Below, one piece after another: positions 44,796-56,573 of a DNA stretch of 64,000 nt (within the stretch, counting starts at the first letter, position 1; each line of letters begins with the position of its first letter). The notes beneath the pieces were generated by a model. The model searched no databases. It had not been told where the DNA came from and saw only the letters and a list, made by a program, of their open reading frames with translations. The DNA comes from Mytilinidion resinicola (Eukaryota; Ascomycota; Dothideomycetes; Mytilinidiales; Mytilinidiaceae): the NCBI RefSeq assembly GCF_010093595.1, contig NW_022985443.1, forward strand, positions 1,952,993 through 2,016,992, given 5' to 3'. The position numbers were made by a program, and so were the translations under genes.

Positions 44796-47539
44796 TCACT
44801 GCCATCTTTCATTCGACTGCCCATTCAATGAAAAGTCATTCCATGCTACTAGCGGGACCTGCGACATGGAAGACAAGAAGCTCGGCCAATCTTCGACTCC
44901 TCCAAATTCAATGGGATCAAAATTCGCAAGCTAAAGTATCCAGAATTAGTATACAACATATGACTGGGGAAGACGGACTTGAGGCCATACGTTGAAGAAA
45001 TCGAGGGGGATGTATACCTGGGCCGTAAAATCATCCTCTGCGGCATTTCCGAATGTCTCTGCGGTGCTCCCTGGAGGCGTCATTGCTCGCATACTGGGCA
45101 CGGTGGTCGTTGCCTGCGTCGATCGAGCCTTTTCAGAGACCATACGGGCCCAGTGTGCAATATCCCTGGTGAACGGAAACGAAAGTCGTGATGCCGTTGA
45201 AAAGTCGATATATCCAAAATATGCGGCGATCATGTCCATCAATTGAATATCGGAGGGAATCGTTGGTAGCGTAGGAAATCTGAGAATGTGAATGAATAGG
45301 TTGATCATGCCGAGAATGGGGTAATAAAAGATGAGCCTAAAATATGGTCAGCGATTCCATTTTCCAGACTTCACATCTTCGTGCGGTAAGCTCGACTCTT
45401 ACCATGCAGGAGCCTCGGCGTCAATGCTGATGTCTCTTGTTGCCAAGACTAAGTTCCGTGACGCTTCAGCGACGATTCTGGTGCTCGATTCCATTCTCTC
45501 TCGAAGATCAGTGCTTGAGTCGGAGGCAAAGCCTATCAGGTTCCATGGGTATCCAAAGAAAGAATGGATGGATATCAAACTTCCATGGTAGGCGAAGTGG
45601 AGATATAGTAGGTGTTCGAGCTGGGCTCCATCTGGGAGATTGGATTTCTTGAAGGGTAGGTCCAAACGAAGAGCCGCTGGAATACTCTGATACCAAGAAT
45701 GCAGTCGTCTATCAAGCTTCTCTACCGTGCTGACCAATTCAGCAGGAGATCGTTGCCCAGACTTAGCTCGCGATAAGTGTCTCATGGTTGATGATGAAAT
45801 CTGTGCGTGCTCGATGAAAGAAGTGAACAGTTGAACATGTATTTCCCTCCCATTTGGTGCTAATGTGGGTAGTACACATGTAATCTCGTCATCATCTATT
45901 GCCTGCAGACAAAGTCAGTACGAGTGATCGCATGGCATGCAGAGAACGTACGGAAGGCCGTCCAGATCGATATGCAATGTGTTTCTCGTAAATGTAGATT
46001 GACCACCAAAGCCAACTACGATATGTCATTTCGGCCGGTGGGATGCTAGTAGACGGCGGTGGTTGTAAATGAAGTGCTTTTGATTGAGCTAGTCGCAGGG
46101 CATTGCTGATGAGCATGTACTCAAGTTTAGGCACCCCCATCCCTTCTACGAAGAGTGCCTACGCGATGCAGGTGAATAGCAAATACGCGGGTAGGAATGA
46201 TAGGACTTACCATAACCAACAAAGCCTCAATCGCAGAGGTATTCGAGGGGAAATACACCAGCTCGGTATGCACTAACAGAGCGTTTTCGAAGAATCTCCA
46301 AGATTCATTCTGGGCTTCTGCCCATGCGTCTCTTGATATCTTTTGGCAGAGCACAAATCTGCATCCAAAGGCGTAAACCATGTTCCGAAGCGCATACCAA
46401 GCCGGGTCCTCGTCGGGGTCTGAGATCTCGTTTCTTCCCATGTGGGCTTGTAGACGAGCTTCAAAGGCGTGGCGATTGATTGTTCCAATGTCTGCTTCCA
46501 CAGTATGTTCGAAGTAAGCTGCACACCTCTAAGATCAGCCTGGCAAGGACCAAATCTTTGGGGGACCAACCTTTAGTATAGGACCAAGCGGTCTCATGAT
46601 CTGGTTCGGGCCTCGGGTGTCTGTTCATTCGTTGCATCTTCAGTCCGCGAGAAACGACGGTCGCCAGTGAGGAGGCGCTGTGATTGAAATCAGGGATGCC
46701 AATCTTTTGTGAAACCCATTTTACTCCTGAATCGGAGCAGATAGACATATATGACTGCGGTCCTATAATAAATCAATGCGAAGCCAGCTTAAGAAAGGGC
46801 GTGGGTGCAGAAAAATGCCCACCATGATGCTCCGTGGTACTACTCTGGAAACTTCGTATCAGTATCGACCTCAAGGCTACAGAAATCGGACATACTGTAT
46901 CTGTTGGAGATATTATCGAAGTCTGAGTTTGCGATTGAGCGCTTTCGTCAAGATCGGAATACGCGGGTCGCGAAAGGGTCTGGAAATCTTGCCGCCAAGT
47001 GAGGGGCGTTACGGACCGAACGACAGGAGCTACGTTGAGGCCGCTTTGCCTATCGTTCACCGAAGCCTGAGTTCGATGAGAGGACGCGAAGGAGGGACGT
47101 CGTTGACGCGCTAGGAGAGCTGATCGAGGGGATTCCATTGCGGGCATATGCGTAGTGATAGTCGGGACACTGTCTATGGCATTCTCACGGGGAGGCGATG
47201 GCATAAATAGCTGCCCGATGGTAGTTCGAGGGCTTTGGCTGAAGCTATCAGACTCATTTTGATGGGCAATGCCAGCGGCAGCGAGAAGGGCCTCGGCGCG
47301 TTCTGCTCGCATTTGAAGCAGTCGATGTCGTTCGCGCGTATTTTTGCGCACCAAAGGAATGGTGATGCATTCTTCGTGGTGCAGGGCACAGTTCTTGCAT
47401 GGCTGCTTCGCATCACCTACAAGCACGTTCAGTCAGCGGAGCTTCGTGAAAAGGCTGCTTATCACCGACATTTGATCTTCTTGAGACGGCAGTACTCGCA
47501 CGCTCGCGCACACTTTGCGTTGTCCCTTTGGCTTGCCAT
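44796..47539 (-). CDS. Zn2Cys6 transcription factor with fungal regulatory domain (seven introns)
   Basis: Exons 47470-47539, 46823-47416, 46571-46762, 46211-46518, 45952-46158, 45403-45902, 45018-45336 and 44796-44930 total 2325 nt, or 774 aa, all in phase. The zinc cluster uses Cys14, 17, 24, 30, 33 and 40. The first intron (47417-47469) cuts the codon of Cys24; only the donor T/GTCGGT gives KIKCDAKQPCKNC. A coiled-coil-like stretch follows (RERHRLLQMRAERAEALLAA). The middle domain has SYMSICSDSGVKWVSQKIG and YRSWLWWSIYIYEKHIAYRS, typical of the fungal-specific regulatory domain. The C-terminus reads WPSFLSSMSQVPL. It is the likely regulator of the genes to its right, by position only. Confidence 0.87.
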
Positions 47540-48198
47540 GCTAGCACATGCAACTTCGAAGTGGCGTAGAGGGATGGGAAGCTGTGTCGAGGTTCCGGAG
47601 GTAAGCAGAAGAATTCGGGTAGAGGACCTTGGACACCGGACATTGGGTCCGAACGCGCGGGGACCCCGCAAATATTTTCTAACGCTTAAAGCAAGCTGCT
47701 TTTCTTCCCACACCTTGCCCAATCCATATCTTTAGTTTGTGGGGTTAGATGAGGCGGAACTATATCCTGGCAGCCACGAGATGGTTTCGGGAGCAAATTA
47801 CAGGTCCGAGTAGAATACTCCTCCACACCTCGCCTGAAGCCCACATCAGATCTCCGCAGACCGAGCACCTATGAATTTCCCAGTGATCAAGATATGATTT
47901 ACTTGCAGTCTCGTTGGAACAGGGTCACAGAAGGCTGATATTTGTCAAGATGTTACTACATTGCAGCAGCATAACCCTAGTAAGAAAGAGTATCGGAAGT
48001 CCAGAGCAAGGCCTCTTCGGCTGAGAAATAAGAAGCGGGGCTGGGGCACTGCATCATTTCTTCTCCAGCTGTCAGAGAGCGAAATCCGTTCTTTGCAATT
48101 CACTTTAGCGTGAATCTCATGGTTCTGCTCCTTATCATATCCCATACATGCTTAAGCTATGGAATTGTCCGTCGCCTCAATCCACTTTCGCTACGCCC
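47540..48198. other. Intergenic, promoter of the Zn2Cys6 gene
   Basis: 659 bp between two leftward genes. No supported gene. Confidence 0.45.
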
Positions 48199-48826
48199 TT
48201 ATTTTCCATCCGCCACAGCCTCCTGAATTGCTTTACTCAATGGTGCGGTGTCCTGGAAAGCACACGGTTGTCAGTTCTTTCATCCACCAAGTATTCCAGG
48301 ATTAGTTACTAGTCGAAGCGGGAAACATACCGCCCACACGTTATAATCCTTGATCTTCGGCTTCCCGCCCGCAGACTCGGGTGCGACGAACAGGATCCTC
48401 GCGGTGAACTCGCTCGCATTCTCTTTGCCATTCGGGAAGCCCATAGTCACATGCCCGACGATCAAGAGATCTTTCGCTTCTGCATCGTGCACATAGACGC
48501 GGAGGACTTTGTGGCGGCGCGTCTGGATTATCTTCCAGGCATTGTCGCGGGCGTGGCGGATGGCTACGCAGAGCGTCCCCAGTCAGCCACGAGAACCGAA
48601 GACATTAAGAAGTTCCAAAACTGGAGGTTGTACCGTCAGTGCCTTTGGCTGTCCCAGCGCCTCCGTGCAGAACACCATCGCTTGTGAAGATCTCGTCCGC
48701 GAGCTTGTCGCCCACGCCCGCGCTTTTGTCGTCTAGTAAGTTGAAAAGTGTATCGATTATGGTCTTCTGAACGTCCGGGACCGGTGTTGAAGTCGGCCAC
48801 TCAGTGTTTTCGGTGTTGTAGCCCAT
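48199..48826 (-). CDS. NTF2/SnoaL-like protein 1 (two introns)
   Basis: Exons 48634-48826, 48331-48563 and 48199-48252 total 480 nt, or 159 aa. The introns of 70 and 78 bp start GTACAA and GTATGT and end GTAG and CCAG. The joined protein reads ADEIFTSDGVLHGGAGTAKG, then AIRHARDNAWKIIQTRRHKV, then a four-stranded part (DLLIVGHVTMGFPNGKE, FTARILFVAPES, PKIKDYNVWADTAPL). The order of helices then sheet and the length fit the NTF2-like fold used by SnoaL-type cyclases and by many fungal tailoring proteins. No catalytic residue can be fixed. It lies in the accessory cluster. Confidence 0.75.
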
Positions 48827-49563
48827 TTTCTATTGCTGCGGTGTCTGGGTATATCAATAGGAGAGAGGGTACGTAGAGAGGGTACGTGGGGAGGGGGAAG
48901 TGGAATCAATCTCGTAGAAGTAAAAGAATGCAAACGTGGAAAGGTTCGATGTCATTAGATTGCAGAAGAATGGTTTGAAAGCACGAAATCACGAGATGTT
49001 GGACCCTGGGAGGGAGCTTGCAGTTTCCCCACTACTGCCCCTCATGTTGTCAAGCTACTGACATAAGGTTCGATAATCCCTCCGGCTCCGCGAGCTGCGG
49101 GGAATGACGATCATGCGGAAGAATTGTGATTAGTGAAATCTGATGTCTGTCCGGCCGGAGCGTCTCGTCCGGACCATTTACCATCTGCTTCCGGAGTGGC
49201 CAATCGGCGAAGAGTGTTCGGAGCCATGAGGCCCGAAGGTACCTTTGGAAGGGCGGGTTTCGGAAGACCCGATGGGCTGGTAGCGAGTCTGGGGTTGAGC
49301 TTATTTCTACCTAGTACGTGGGTTTCGATACCGTAAGCGAGAATTTGACAGCAGACAGGTGGTTAGCGACGCGGGGGCTGAAGCTATGGCAAAGCTACTT
49401 GGCGCATCCTCTGGTGAAACTGAGTACGTGATCATGGCAATTGTAGAGGCTAATCGACCGCCCGAAGGTAGATTGTGAGGATATGCAGCCACTATTCATC
49501 CGCCCTTGCGCGGCTATGGTACAAAACGAGCACCATTCATTTTCCTTCAATGAGAAGATACAT
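48827..49563. other. Intergenic
   Basis: 737 bp, promoter of NTF2-like gene 1 at its left end. A GCCGGAGCGTCTCGTCCGGAC inverted repeat (CCGGA/TCCGG arms) lies near 49152-49173. No gene. Confidence 0.4.
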
Positions 49564-50148
49564 TCAGAGATCTGGAATCCCCCTTGGGCCGCTCTCAATC
49601 CTCTTCTTAATCGACTTCTCATCCTCGCCCGCCCTAAGCCTCCTAATGAGGTCTTCTGGCTCAAAGTCCGTTCCAAACGGATTCTCCTCAAATTCCTTCG
49701 ACATCATGAACTTCGTGGCATCGTCTGGGACGTCGAAATTGTCTACCTGCGTCTCAATCATGTTTCCATCGGGATCTTTGTAGTATATCGACGTCGTAGG
49801 ACCGTGGTTCACACTCCATGCGGGCAGAATGCCCTTGGCTTTGCGCTGACGATATGCCAGAGCTAGGTCCTCCAACTTCTCGTAAGCGAAAGCAATGTGC
49901 TCTAGGCCTGAGCTCGTAGGGACCTTGGGGCCGGTTCCTGGGACGGCGAGAAGTGCAATGCGGTGGTGCTCCTCGTCATAGGTGAGGAAAGAGAGGAAGT
50001 CGTTCTCGTAGGCGGCGGACGCGCCGAGGAATGTTTTGTAGAAGTCGACCATTTCTTTGAACTTCGCGGTTCGTAGGACGACGTGAGCGAGGATTGCGGG
50101 GGACTTGACCTGGTCGGTAGGGGCGTCGAAGTCGATTGTCACCGTCAT
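49564..50148 (-). CDS. VOC-family protein (glyoxalase / extradiol-dioxygenase-like)
   Basis: A single-exon protein of 194 aa. Two beta-alpha-beta-beta-beta modules can be seen: module 1 from AILAHVVLRTAKFKEMVDFY to HHRIALLAVPG, module 2 from SGLEHIAFAYEKLEDLALAY to YYKDPDGNMIETQVDNF. The metal ligands of the vicinal oxygen chelate fold are likely His at LAHVV, His at LEHIAF and Glu at NMIETQ. The group includes biphenyl-diol dioxygenase-like and glyoxalase-like enzymes; the substrate is unknown. A C-terminal tail of about 45 residues (DDATKFMMSKEFEENPFGTD and on) is typical of fungal members, which often sit in aromatic-degradation or metabolite clusters. Confidence 0.85.
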   Translation of the reverse strand: MTVTIDFDAPTDQVKSPAILAHVVLRTAKFKEMVDFYKTFLGASAAYENDFLSFLTYDEEHHRIALLAVPGTGPKVPTSSGLEHIAFAYEKLEDLALAYRQRKAKGILPAWSVNHGPTTSIYYKDPDGNMIETQVDNFDVPDDATKFMMSKEFEENPFGTDFEPEDLIRRLRAGEDEKSIKKRIESGPRGIPDL

Positions 50149-50700
50149 ATTGTCCGTGATGTATGGCGTGTTGAACTACGTTATGAGGAGTGGTTTTTGA
50201 ACGCGCAGATTATGTGCCTTTTGAGCAGCATTTAAAGTACTCGAAGTAAGTACAATACTTAAGGCCCGTATGCGCCGCAAGGTCGGCTGATCCATGCCGT
50301 CTTCTTTCCTTGTGATCTGCATCTAGCTACTATGAATATCCTGGGATTAGGGTTCAAAGCCCTGGTCTCGGATGCTGTTTCGGGATCGCGGTGTGCGAGG
50401 CGGAGATTATTCACCGGTCCGGTCTAGCACCCACCACCGAACCATCCGGATGGCCAGGACTGCTTTCTCCCTGGTCCACTTTTGTTGACATGAGCCCTGA
50501 CCTGCTGATTTTCTGTGGGTAGTACAGCAGATAATGTGCTGCAGCTTCGTACATTGCCATTTGCCTCGTCAGAATTTATGGTACAGCTCGTACCTTCACT
50601 TGGAAAACGCGGCTGGAAAAATTAAAAATGTTCACAGAATTAGACATGTGAAGTTGCCAATAGTGTCAAATTATAAATGCGTGTCCTCATCTTCACCTCT
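50149..50700. other. Intergenic
   Basis: 552 bp, promoter of the VOC gene. A hairpin-like 'agggttcaaagccct' at 50347-50361 is not part of a tRNA. Confidence 0.45.
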
Positions 50701-51141
50701 TCAAGCCTCCAGCAACTTATGCAACGACCCAAGCCCCGATTCGAAAAGCGACGTAAGATACGGCCCCGCGACCTTTATGCCCTCTTCATCTGCCTCGTCA
50801 GCATCCGCCCACCACGTAATCTTCGTCCCATTCTCTCCGTTTCTCTCCAACCTCGTGTTTCCGTACAAGCCTTTGACTGGGTACGGATGGGGGTCTAGAA
50901 CAAGATATTCGGTGAAATAGTCGTCTGGGTCATATCGTATCATCCTCTCACTTAGTTGGTTTCCCTTCACAATGACCGACCGCACTGCACCGACCTCGAC
51001 ATTTGGAGGGGATAGCGAGCAGGACTTTACACCCGGCATCCAGAGCTTGAGACTAGCCCAGCCGGGACCGAAGACGGGCCATAACTCATCGGGAGAGCAG
51101 TTGAACGTCTGGACGACTTCGGTGACGAGTGTGCGGCCCAT
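50701..51141 (-). CDS. SRPBCC-fold protein, polyketide cyclase/dehydrase-like
   Basis: A single-exon protein of 146 aa. It begins MGRTLVTEVVQTFNCSPDELWPVFG, the usual opening strand and helix of START/Bet v1-like proteins, followed by WMPGVKSCSLSPPNVEVGAVRSV ('G..R.v' segment), ERMIRYDPDDYFTEYLVLD ('E.L...d......Y.v'), TRLERNGENGTKITWWADAD and a long closing helix (AGPYLTSLFESGLGSLHKLL). This matches the polyketide cyclase 2 type. Such proteins bind hydrophobic ligands in a cavity and can cyclise or dehydrate polyketides, or simply bind. It is next to the VOC gene in the same orientation. Confidence 0.83.
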   Translation of the reverse strand: MGRTLVTEVVQTFNCSPDELWPVFGPGWASLKLWMPGVKSCSLSPPNVEVGAVRSVIVKGNQLSERMIRYDPDDYFTEYLVLDPHPYPVKGLYGNTRLERNGENGTKITWWADADEADEEGIKVAGPYLTSLFESGLGSLHKLLEA

Positions 51142-51712
51142 GGCTATGGTCCCGGGTTTGGTTTGCGGATTGAGAGAATTATGAAAATATCGTATTTTTT
51201 TGCGTCGAGTGGTATTTCTAAATTCGGACTACTTGTGGGTTAGAGTCTTGCGGTTTCCAGACGAAAGAGCGAGTAATACTTGCTTGTGATAGTTCTCCCG
51301 AGGCACGTGAAGCTACCCCAGATTTTTAAGAGATGCGGGGAGAAATGTTGCGGGGAACCTGGATATATTAGTAGCCTGGGTAATGCCAAGTTATAAACTC
51401 CGGTACACGGACTAGCCGGCATCCGACACATGGGCTTATCTTTTTCCTTCGTTACTGAATAACGCAGGGTTTGCGGATGCTTCCCTCCAGCTGCCATACG
51501 TTTGTCGGTATCCGCCTACCGGGAGTACCACGAGACCAGCTGCCGGCATCAGTACTGCCTAGCTTCAATGCAGATCTAACCCAATAGCGTGTTACATACA
51601 TACTAATTTCGAGTCATGTAAGAAGGATGTTGAAGTAATATCATAAATCCGGGCGCGTGCCATTTCCATCTGCAGCTCATCACTTGAAGCTATTGAGATC
51701 GGGGCTTACACA
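51142..51712. other. Intergenic
   Basis: 571 bp between the SRPBCC start and the decayed SDR. No gene seen. Confidence 0.45.
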
Positions 51713-52610
51713 ATGAATGGCAATCTCTTCACCGGCGCCGCGTTAGGTATTGGACGAGCCACTTTCCTCAAGGTAGATTAACTGGGAGCAGCCGGCATTG
51801 CAATCAGCAATTTCAACACGGACGAATTGGAGAATGGGAACGTACGATGAGCGTTAATGCAAGCGGCGTGCTCTATTTATTGTATGCGCGCTCAGTTGGG
51901 AATGATCAAGAAACAAGGAAGTTTCATTATCAACATCCCAAGCGTATCCGGGATTCAAACCCATGCTCACAATGCACCCTATTCTGCAAGCAAGCACGCA
52001 GTGATCGGATGACTGCTTTTGCATCTGCGAGCTCTCAAGGAGAACCACGGATCAGTGGCGTTTTTTCGTACAAGTTGATTCCTGAAAGTGAAGGGTAATC
52101 GAGCACTGATTACGGAAGCAGAGGCCCAATTGATACAACTCCCTTCGGAAGGGCGAGAAGCAAGGTCTCTGGACAGAGGATCTCTCAATTCGCCCGTATC
52201 AAGCGGATGGCGCAGCCGGGAGAGGAGGCCAATTTACTCAGGTTGAAATTGATGTGAACTCTGATTTCTATAGACGTCTAGCTAGTTGTATATATACTAG
52301 GGGAAGGAAGGGGGCCACCCCCAGGGTGGCGCGCTAGTAAGTTCAGATGAGCCCTGCACAGCTGAGGCTTCAGCTCGGTTCTCTACAGCTGAGATTTCGG
52401 CTGGGTTCTCTACAGCTGATGTTCGGAGAGTAGCTTTCTGGCATATGAGTTGTTGATCCTAGGTTGTAGTGCTGCAACCTGAGTAATTTCGTTGCGATTT
52501 TGTTGAGCGAGGAGGCCTCTTTTGTGATCGGAGGTATTTTCATAAATCCCTTGATGGAGTCTTTGGCTAATCGAGAGCCAAGCCGCTTCTTGGTACGTAG
52601 ACAGAGAATA
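51713..52610 (+). pseudogene. Decayed SDR gene split by a 249-bp insertion
   Basis: The start MNGNLFTGAALGIGRATFLK has the SDR glycine motif (TGxxxGIG), then meets a TAA. AAGIAISNFNTDELENGN continues in another frame, a segment is missing, then VNASGVLYLL, IKKQGSFIINIPSVSG and the catalytic PYSASKHAV (Tyr-x-x-x-Lys) follow in further frames. The last part reads MAQPGEEANF, is cut by the element (52236-52484, duplication AATTT), and resumes as VAILLSEEASFVIGG, the usual SDR C-terminus. Removing the element and one AATTT restores the local frame exactly, so that insertion hit a once-intact region. Stops and shifts elsewhere show further decay. It lies beside an intact SDR of similar type. Confidence 0.8.
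52236..52484 (-). mobile_element. 249-bp element, copy 3, inverted
   Basis: The third copy lies in reverse orientation, again 249 bp with ACTCAGGTTG/CAACCTGAGT ends, flanked by AATTT (52231-52235 and 52485-52489). It differs from copies 1 and 2 by single substitutions (for example CCGAAATCT against CTGAAATCT in the second internal unit). It is inserted in the 3' part of a decayed SDR gene. Confidence 0.85.
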
Positions 52611-52894
52611 ACTGCAAGATGAGAGCTTAATGGATCTAGTCAGTCCTGTTCGTGTACCAGGAAGAAGAAAAGGCTCAAAACCCGTGTATCCCATTTGAGA
52701 TGTTAGATGCTAAACGTTCATTGCTCCCTTATCACGCATCTTTGCAATCATCTTTGAAAAGTACTCGGATTTGTTTAGCCAACCCCTTTGAATTCCGTCG
52801 TACTCATAATTTTGACTATGAGGTATCGACGATGGCGTCAATAAACAAACTTACACATATTTCATCAATACTTGAGTACGCAAGATGAAGCTAT

Positions 52895-53689
<795 letters not shown>

Positions 53690-54283
53690 GTTTGCTATTG
53701 GAGAGGAGCGTAGCAGGGGTTGAGGGTTAGGCGTAAATGAGCTGTTTGAAGTGTTCGATTGAAGACAGGGAGGAGTCTGAGTATAACAGTCGTAGTGTCA
53801 AGCAAGAAGTTCACATAACCACATGAGCGGCTATGAAACTGTCTGGACGCGTTGAAGAATGTCCGGACGTAGAGCTCCGACTCGGAGCGGAAGAGCGATG
53901 AGATAATAGCCGTTTCCCCGCATTTGCCCAAGCATTCCCCCACGTGGTCATTGTCAAGGTTCGTCCGGGTATTGAATCAATTCTTTTTCTGACTACCGGA
54001 ACATCAGTTGCGCCCAGGTGATTACGAACACAAAGTGGTTATGCTCCTTGTACGAGTGCGTGGCATGAGCTGGACTTTACTTAAAGTGAGTCGTGAAGAT
54101 GAAAAATATGGTCAACGAAAATGATTGCGCTGCATACTCCACTTCGAAAAGTGTTATTCTTTGGAAATGCTCCGAACGATCTGCGAATGCCCGCCAGCCG
54201 CAGATTTTGAGAGTCTTACCGCATATTAGGCTCATACTTTGATCTCATGGCGACTGAATCGAAGAGCAGTGTTACAGTATCAT
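53690..54283. other. Intergenic
   Basis: 594 bp containing the SDR promoter. No gene. Confidence 0.45.
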
Positions 54284-54544
54284 TCACAGACCAAAGCATG
54301 CCACGGAAACAGTCTCATTCAGGCGTCGCACACTAGCCAGATCCGCGGTCAACGCGCCAGAGCGCTGTGGCCCCAGATACCCTACACGAATTGGGAATGA
54401 GCGTATTTTCGGGTTTGGCGTACTCCCGAGAGCCAAGTTTTGGTTGATCGAGAGTATAGCTTTGAATGTGCGGGCGTCTTTATAGCGGCTCACTTCTAGA
54501 GTAGCTATTTGCCGTGACGGGGGTGTTTGGGATGGAGTGGCCAT
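54284..54544 (-). CDS. Small hypothetical frame, 86 aa
   Basis: ATG-initiated frame (MATPSQTPPSRQIATLEVSR) of even amino-acid composition, with no signal peptide, membrane segment or known motif. It may be a chance frame. Confidence 0.2.
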   Translation of the reverse strand: MATPSQTPPSRQIATLEVSRYKDARTFKAILSINQNLALGSTPNPKIRSFPIRVGYLGPQRSGALTADLASVRRLNETVSVACFGL

Positions 54545-54900
54545 TGTCTATGGCATTCTGCTTCGTGTTATGGTTGGAGCCTGCGGAGCCAATTAGTTGG
54601 GAGTGCTACTTGAGGAGAGCTCAGTTGACTCGCCCGCGTTAGAACTATAGGAGAAAGGTCGCCATCGGAGCGCTTCTTTGATGATGTACTGCAGCTGCGC
54701 CTCGTCCACTAGAGTCGGCAGTCGACGGTCCCCTATTACTCGTTCAAGCTCTCCATTGCCTTCTCTACGATGGGCGGGCTAAGAGCGAGGCTCATATCAA
54801 GGATGTCTCCGACGAATCACTCCTACCTGGGACTATGAGCATGAGAGGAATCGCGACTGCAGCTGCCTAATCTTCGGTGTCCTCGTCTTGAGCATACCGT

Positions 54901-55284
54901 TTGAGAGAATTGGTTTCGCCCTTTCGAGCGGCCAGTTTCGTGGGCTCTCTAGGCCCTCGCCACTCGGAATACATCTTGAGAGCAACTTCAGTCTCTGAGA
55001 GGCTAGTACGTTGGGCTTCTTCGTGGAATGGGATACTCCTCGTCGATAGTGAAGTTTGGAGGGAGTATAGTGCTGATGAATGGTCTCATTGGGGTAAGCT
55101 AACTAAGTATGGGCTTGGTTTCACTACGCCGAGGCCTATAGCGGTAGAGACAGTGGGAGAAGCAGCAGAGGTGGGCACTTGGGCCATAGAACAAAAAGCG
55201 CACCCCAATTACGTAGAAGTGGAGCGCATTGCGGAGAAATTTCTCCGAGTTTTGACTCCGAGCGCCGGAGGACCAAATCACTAG
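54901..55284 (+). pseudogene. Coding-like fragment without start codon
   Basis: 127 open codons with protein-like content (SWNGILLVDSEVWREYSADE, HWGKLTKYGLGFTTP, VEVERIAEKFLRVL) but no ATG and no clear upstream exon. It may be a remnant; no family is recognised. Confidence 0.25.
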
Positions 55285-55481
55285 GCCTAGGCGCTCTTAG
55301 CCTTGCAGCACGACCTCGGAAGTGACGGGAGCACCTTTTCGAGGACCCAGTTCGCTCAGAAAATGAGACCAAGAAGAAAGTCTGACCGAAGGGAATTGAG
55401 GGAGAAGTTATACAACGAAATAAACCAGAAGTTTAGGCGAAGCTCGAGGTCTCTCAACAGTATTGCTTCAGCGTTGTCGAC

Positions 55482-56573
55482 ATGTCTGTAGCGAAAGCAC
55501 TGGTTTGTCATCCATCGGACGGGCAGAACCATTTTGCTCTCGAAGACGTCCCTATCCCAGCCCTGCAGCCTCAAGAAGTCCTAGTCCGCATCAGCGCCAC
55601 TGCTCAGAACCCCACCGACATCAAAGGTTTCGACCAAAACCGCTTCGGCGATGGTGCAGTACTTGGCTGCGACTTCTGTGGGCAAGTGGAGAGTGTTGGT
55701 GGAGAAGTGACAGAAGTGAAGAACGGAGACCGCGTTGCTGGACTCGTGCAAGGCGGACGTCCTGGGTGTTTGGGTGCATACGCAACCCACACCATCGTTA
55801 AACAGGCCTTCTGTTTCAAAGTCCCGGACACCATTTCTTCGGCGGCCGCTGCAACGGTTCCCTTGGCCTTGACAACCGCATGGCTCGCTTTACTGTCGCC
55901 GTATTGTCTAGGAATTGATCGTACCGCAGCGGACCAGATCCAGCTACTAATATGGGGTGGAAGCACCAGCGTTGGCCAGTACACCATTCAGATTGCCCGA
56001 CATTTCGGATTTCAGTTTGCGACGACCTGCAGGAATAAGGAGAGTGTGGAAGCACTGGGCGCGACGCATGTGTACGATTACCGAAGCCCTACCGTGATTG
56101 AAGATATCAAGAAGGCTCTTCCCGCCATTACCTACGTTCTGGACTGCGTGGGAAACGAAACCTCGTCTGCGCAAGCATCAAGCGCGGTCTGCGACGGTGG
56201 AGGGGTCTTATGTACGATCCAGCCAATGAAAACAAACACACAGAACGTGGAAAAGAACGTCAAAGTCACAGATGTTGTGGTGTTTACGGCGTTCTTCGAT
56301 GATCTCGTTCTTGGACCTTTCAAAATTCCGGTATGAATGTTAAACTGGCTTGCTCTGATGAGGGCATGAACTGACAAGTAATAGAAAAGAGAGGATGACC
56401 GGGATTTGGCGACTGAGCTGTATGGCCACCTCCCGGATATGCTATCAAGTGGGATAATCAAGCCCAACCCTGTCCGCGTCGTTGAGGGAGGGTTGAAAGG
56501 CGTCATCAACGGATTCCAGCTGTATAGAGACAATGCCATATCTGGCCAGAAGCTAGTGTACAATATCGCATAG
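55482..56573 (+). CDS. Medium-chain (zinc-independent) reductase, enoyl-reductase-like (one intron)
   Basis: Exons 55482-56330 and 56385-56573 total 1038 nt, or 345 aa. The 54-bp intron (GTATGA, CTGAC branch point, TAG) joins GPFKIP/KREDDRD in frame. The N-terminal GroES-like part includes FALEDVPIPALQPQEVLVRI, QNPTDIKGFDQ and VLGCDFCGQVESVGGEV; the Rossmann part has LIWGGSTSVGQYTIQIARHFG and ATCRNKESVEALGATHVYDY. The Cys/Glu catalytic zinc ligands of alcohol dehydrogenases are absent, as in quinone reductases and trans-acting enoyl reductases of polyketide clusters. It should reduce a C=C bond with NADPH. C-terminal KPNPVRVVEGGLKGVINGFQ matches the fungal group. Confidence 0.88.

Noticed and set aside
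50347..50361. tRNA T-arm-like hairpin
   Set aside because: No cloverleaf partner arms within 90 bp on either strand.
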